From: an uncultured Clostridia bacterium | Lineage (GTDB): Bacteria > Bacillota > Clostridia > Peptostreptococcales > Anaerovoracaceae | Assembly (NCBI GenBank): GCA_934256595.1 | Contig: CAKQOW010000086.1 | Location: 1 to 5,391, forward strand | Reading direction: 5' to 3' | Length of the DNA stretch: 5,391 bases | Part shown: piece by piece, positions 5,190 through 5,391 of the stretch | How the letters are laid out: every line of letters starts with the position of its first letter | Position numbering within the stretch: the stretch's first letter is position 1 | Made by a program: the position numbers and the translations under genes | Notes under the pieces: generated by a model | Seen by the model: only the letters and a program-made list of their open reading frames with translations | Database searches by the model: none | Told to the model about the DNA's origin: nothing

Positions 5190-5391
5190 ATCTACAACAG
5201 TAGAAATTATCCAAGGTCTTTAAATCCACGTCTTACCATCGGCTGAGTAATAATCTACAACAGTAGAAATTATCTAAGGTCTTTAAATCTTAATTCCGTT
5301 AATCCAGACTGCGCATCTACAACAGTAGAAATTATTCAAGGTCTTTAAATGCTCAAAGTTTCACAACACACATCAAATCTACAACAGTAGA
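5190..5391 (-). CRISPR. Type V-A (Cas12a) CRISPR array, leader-distal end
   Basis: Full 36-nt repeats lie at 5190-5225, 5253-5288 and 5315-5350, and the first 15 nt of a fourth at 5377-5391. Spacers lie at 5226-5252 (27 nt), 5289-5314 (26 nt) and 5351-5376 (26 nt). On the minus strand each repeat ends in AATTTCTACTGTTGTAGAT, the Cas12a crRNA handle (stem TCTAC/GTAGA, loop TGTT) also known from Francisella novicida. The crRNAs are therefore read leftwards, Cas12a processes its own precursor, and no tracrRNA is needed. The repeat at 5190 is the last, leader-distal one; the leader and most of the array lie right of the window. The repeats are identical except at two adjacent bases (5211-5212, 5274-5275, 5336-5337). 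No cas gene is visible. In the usual V-A order (cas12a, cas4, cas1, cas2, array) they would lie beyond the right edge on the same strand. The spacers are unrelated to one another. Confidence 0.96.

Noticed and set aside
5351..5376. The third spacer shares GTTGTGAAACT (11 nt) with 3624-3634 in this window, as if self-targeting.
   Set aside because: The match is outside the seed end of the guide and stops at 11 nt. One such match is close to chance for AT-rich sequence of this length.

Overview
The window is AT-rich DNA with strong AGGAGG-type ribosome binding sites, and every gene I can support lies on the minus strand. The gene content is a membrane-bound pyrophosphatase, SecG, a PepSY protein and a Cas12a-type CRISPR array. 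Together these suggest an anaerobic gut or rumen Firmicute of the class Clostridia (Ruminococcus/Eubacterium-like). The family and genus cannot be fixed from the sequence alone.

Layout, read right to left (the direction of transcription). (1) 5190-5391: the leader-distal end of a type V-A (Cas12a) CRISPR array that runs off the right edge, with three full 36-nt repeats, a partial fourth and spacers of 26-27 nt. (2) 4896-5189: an AT-rich gap without a convincing gene. (3) 4047-4895: a 282-aa protein with a C-terminal GIY-YIG nuclease domain. (4) 3646-3914: a small unknown gene of 68 codons, whose coding signal seems to continue in the -1 frame and so may be frameshifted. (5) 3480-3645: a structured intergenic stretch ending in a secG promoter. 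(6) 3249-3479: secG. (7) 3115-3248: a leader holding a 15-bp stem-loop before hppA. (8) 1099-3114: hppA, closed by a clear intrinsic terminator at 1042-1084. (9) 335-973: a membrane-anchored protein with two PepSY domains. (10) 1-334: no gene. This last stretch holds a nested hairpin (probable terminator), then a strong consensus promoter with phased A-tracts and a 5' hairpin, firing out of the left edge. It looks like the start of a tandem rRNA-type promoter region.

How the parts fit: 1-3500 is housekeeping (secretion, ion-pumping energy conservation, probable stable-RNA promoter). From about 3640 rightwards the content is accessory: a possibly decaying small gene, a stand-alone GIY-YIG nuclease and the tail of a Cas12a array. 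The cas genes are not in view. If the locus has the usual order, they lie beyond the right edge. The most noteworthy points are purine-only variation of the repeats at two adjacent bases just 5' of the Cas12a handle, an intact handle in the terminal repeat, the GIY-YIG gene directly downstream of the array, the frameshift-like small gene, and the structured hppA leader.
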